Of a DNA stretch of 6,201 nt, positions 5,901 to 6,201 are shown in pieces (position 1 is the stretch's first letter; every line of letters begins with the position of its first letter). The notes beneath the pieces are model-generated. The model did not search any database. It saw only the letters and a list, made by a program, of their open reading frames with translations, and was not told the DNA's origin. This DNA is from Candidatus Bathyarchaeota archaeon (lineage in GTDB: Archaea; Thermoproteota; Bathyarchaeia; TCS64): NCBI GenBank assembly GCA_030601645.1, contig JAUWBQ010000107.1:1-6201 (forward strand), written 5' to 3'. The position numbers and the translations under genes were made by a program.

Positions 5901-5993
5901 GTGTCCGGCAGGGGCATCGCGTGGTGTTTCTACGTCGCGTCTGGGCTGCTCCTAGCTAACCTGGTTCCGACCTTAAAACTTGAGGAAGTCTAA
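5901..5993 (+). CDS. Possible 30-residue single-pass membrane microprotein (GTG start)
   Basis: A GTG-initiated frame of 30 codons ends at TAA 5991-5993, in the gap between rps12 and rps7 and on the opposite strand. It begins MSGRG, continues IAWCFYVASGLLLANLVPTL, a hydrophobic segment long enough to cross the membrane, and ends KLEEV. The symmetric TTTAAA at 5869-5874 is centred about 30 bp before the GTG, a distance compatible with a nearly leaderless mRNA. There is no Shine-Dalgarno site. The frame is short and uses GTG, and I recognise no family, so it may be chance. It stays open to its stop without overlapping either neighbouring ribosomal gene. Confidence 0.27.
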   Translation: MSGRGIAWCFYVASGLLLANLVPTLKLEEV

Positions 5994-6002
5994 TGATGGG
6001 GT

Positions 6003-6201
6003 TTAACGCATGGGCTTGCGGACTTTGCCGATGACCATGAGGTGGAGGGGTACGCCGTTGACGGAGTTGACCTTGAAGCGGACTCCGGGGATGTCGCCCA
6101 TGGATCTGGCTCTGGGGCCGCCGATGCCCTCGATGAGGACCTCGTCGTGTTCGTCGACGTAGTTGAGGGCTCCGTCGCCGGGGAGGAATGCGGTGGCGAG
6201 G
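6003..6201 (-). CDS. rps12: Small ribosomal subunit protein uS12, archaeal type (partial, N-terminus off right edge)
   Basis: The visible part is the last 66 codons plus one base, ending at TAA (6005-6003 on the minus strand). The translation [20 protein letters not shown], then [20 protein letters not shown] and [20 protein letters not shown], matches the C-terminal half of archaeal uS12. It ends RKPMR. uS12 sits at the decoding centre of the small subunit and takes part in tRNA selection. The conserved loop that carries the decoding residues lies in the missing N-terminal part. rps7 follows 211 bp downstream on the same strand. A modest TTTT at 5973-5976 (plus-strand coordinates), about 27 nt after the stop, is the only terminator-like signal. 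Confidence 0.93.
   Translation of the reverse strand, partial: LATAFLPGDGALNYVDEHDEVLIEGIGGPRARSMGDIPGVRFKVNSVNGVPLHLMVIGKVRKPMR

Noticed and set aside
5930..5975. GGTTCCGACC resembling a tRNA T-arm in the rps12-rps7 gap
   Set aside because: There is no matching acceptor stem, anticodon arm or D-arm on either strand, so there is no tRNA here.
5985..6002. AATGATGG resembling a C box of a C/D guide RNA
   Set aside because: No properly spaced D box or terminal stem could be found, so the match is taken as chance.

Overview
The window reads as archaeal chromosome. Three signs point that way: a partial S12 and a complete S7 ribosomal protein of the archaeal type, a UbiA-family enzyme that looks like the archaeal ether-lipid DGGGP synthase, and A/T-rich TATA-like boxes 25-30 bp before several gene starts, some implying leaderless or nearly leaderless mRNAs. 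Base composition is GC-rich (roughly 60% by eye). The gene set suggests a TACK-type archaeon, and Bathyarchaeia is my best guess. That placement is inference, not demonstrated.

Layout from left to right. (1) 1-1998, minus strand: the N-terminal 666 residues of a large FtsX/MacB-type ABC transporter permease. It has a signal peptide and an extracellular N-terminal module, and it runs off the left edge. (2) 1999-2172: divergent promoter region. (3) 2173-3076, plus strand: a compact two-gene operon made of a pyruvate-kinase-C-terminal-domain-like protein (COG1751 type) and a TM1367-like cyclophilin-fold protein (COG2164 type), both of unknown physiological role. (4) 3073-4203, minus strand: an orphan DGQHR-domain protein related to DndB/DpdB, whose stop codon overlaps that of the cyclophilin-like gene. 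(5) 4204-4339: second divergent promoter region. (6) 4340-5191, plus strand: the UbiA-family prenyltransferase. (7) 5204-5791, minus strand: rps7, convergent with the prenyltransferase gene and 12 bp from it. (8) 5792-6002: a 211-bp gap holding rps7 promoter signals and a possible 30-codon membrane microprotein on the plus strand. (9) 6003-6201, minus strand: the C-terminal 66 codons of rps12, cut by the right edge.

The genes do not form one pathway. Transcription units alternate strand along the window: permease (-), two-gene operon (+), DGQHR (-), prenyltransferase (+), ribosomal genes (-). Translation (S12-S7) and membrane-lipid synthesis are housekeeping functions. The permease and the DGQHR protein look like accessory genes. 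The items most worth following up are the orphan DndB-like protein, the unusual ectodomain of the permease, the conserved but uncharacterised two-gene operon, and the small ORF between rps12 and rps7. I see no CRISPR array, insertion sequence, tRNA or rRNA, and no gene-free stretch over 300 bases.
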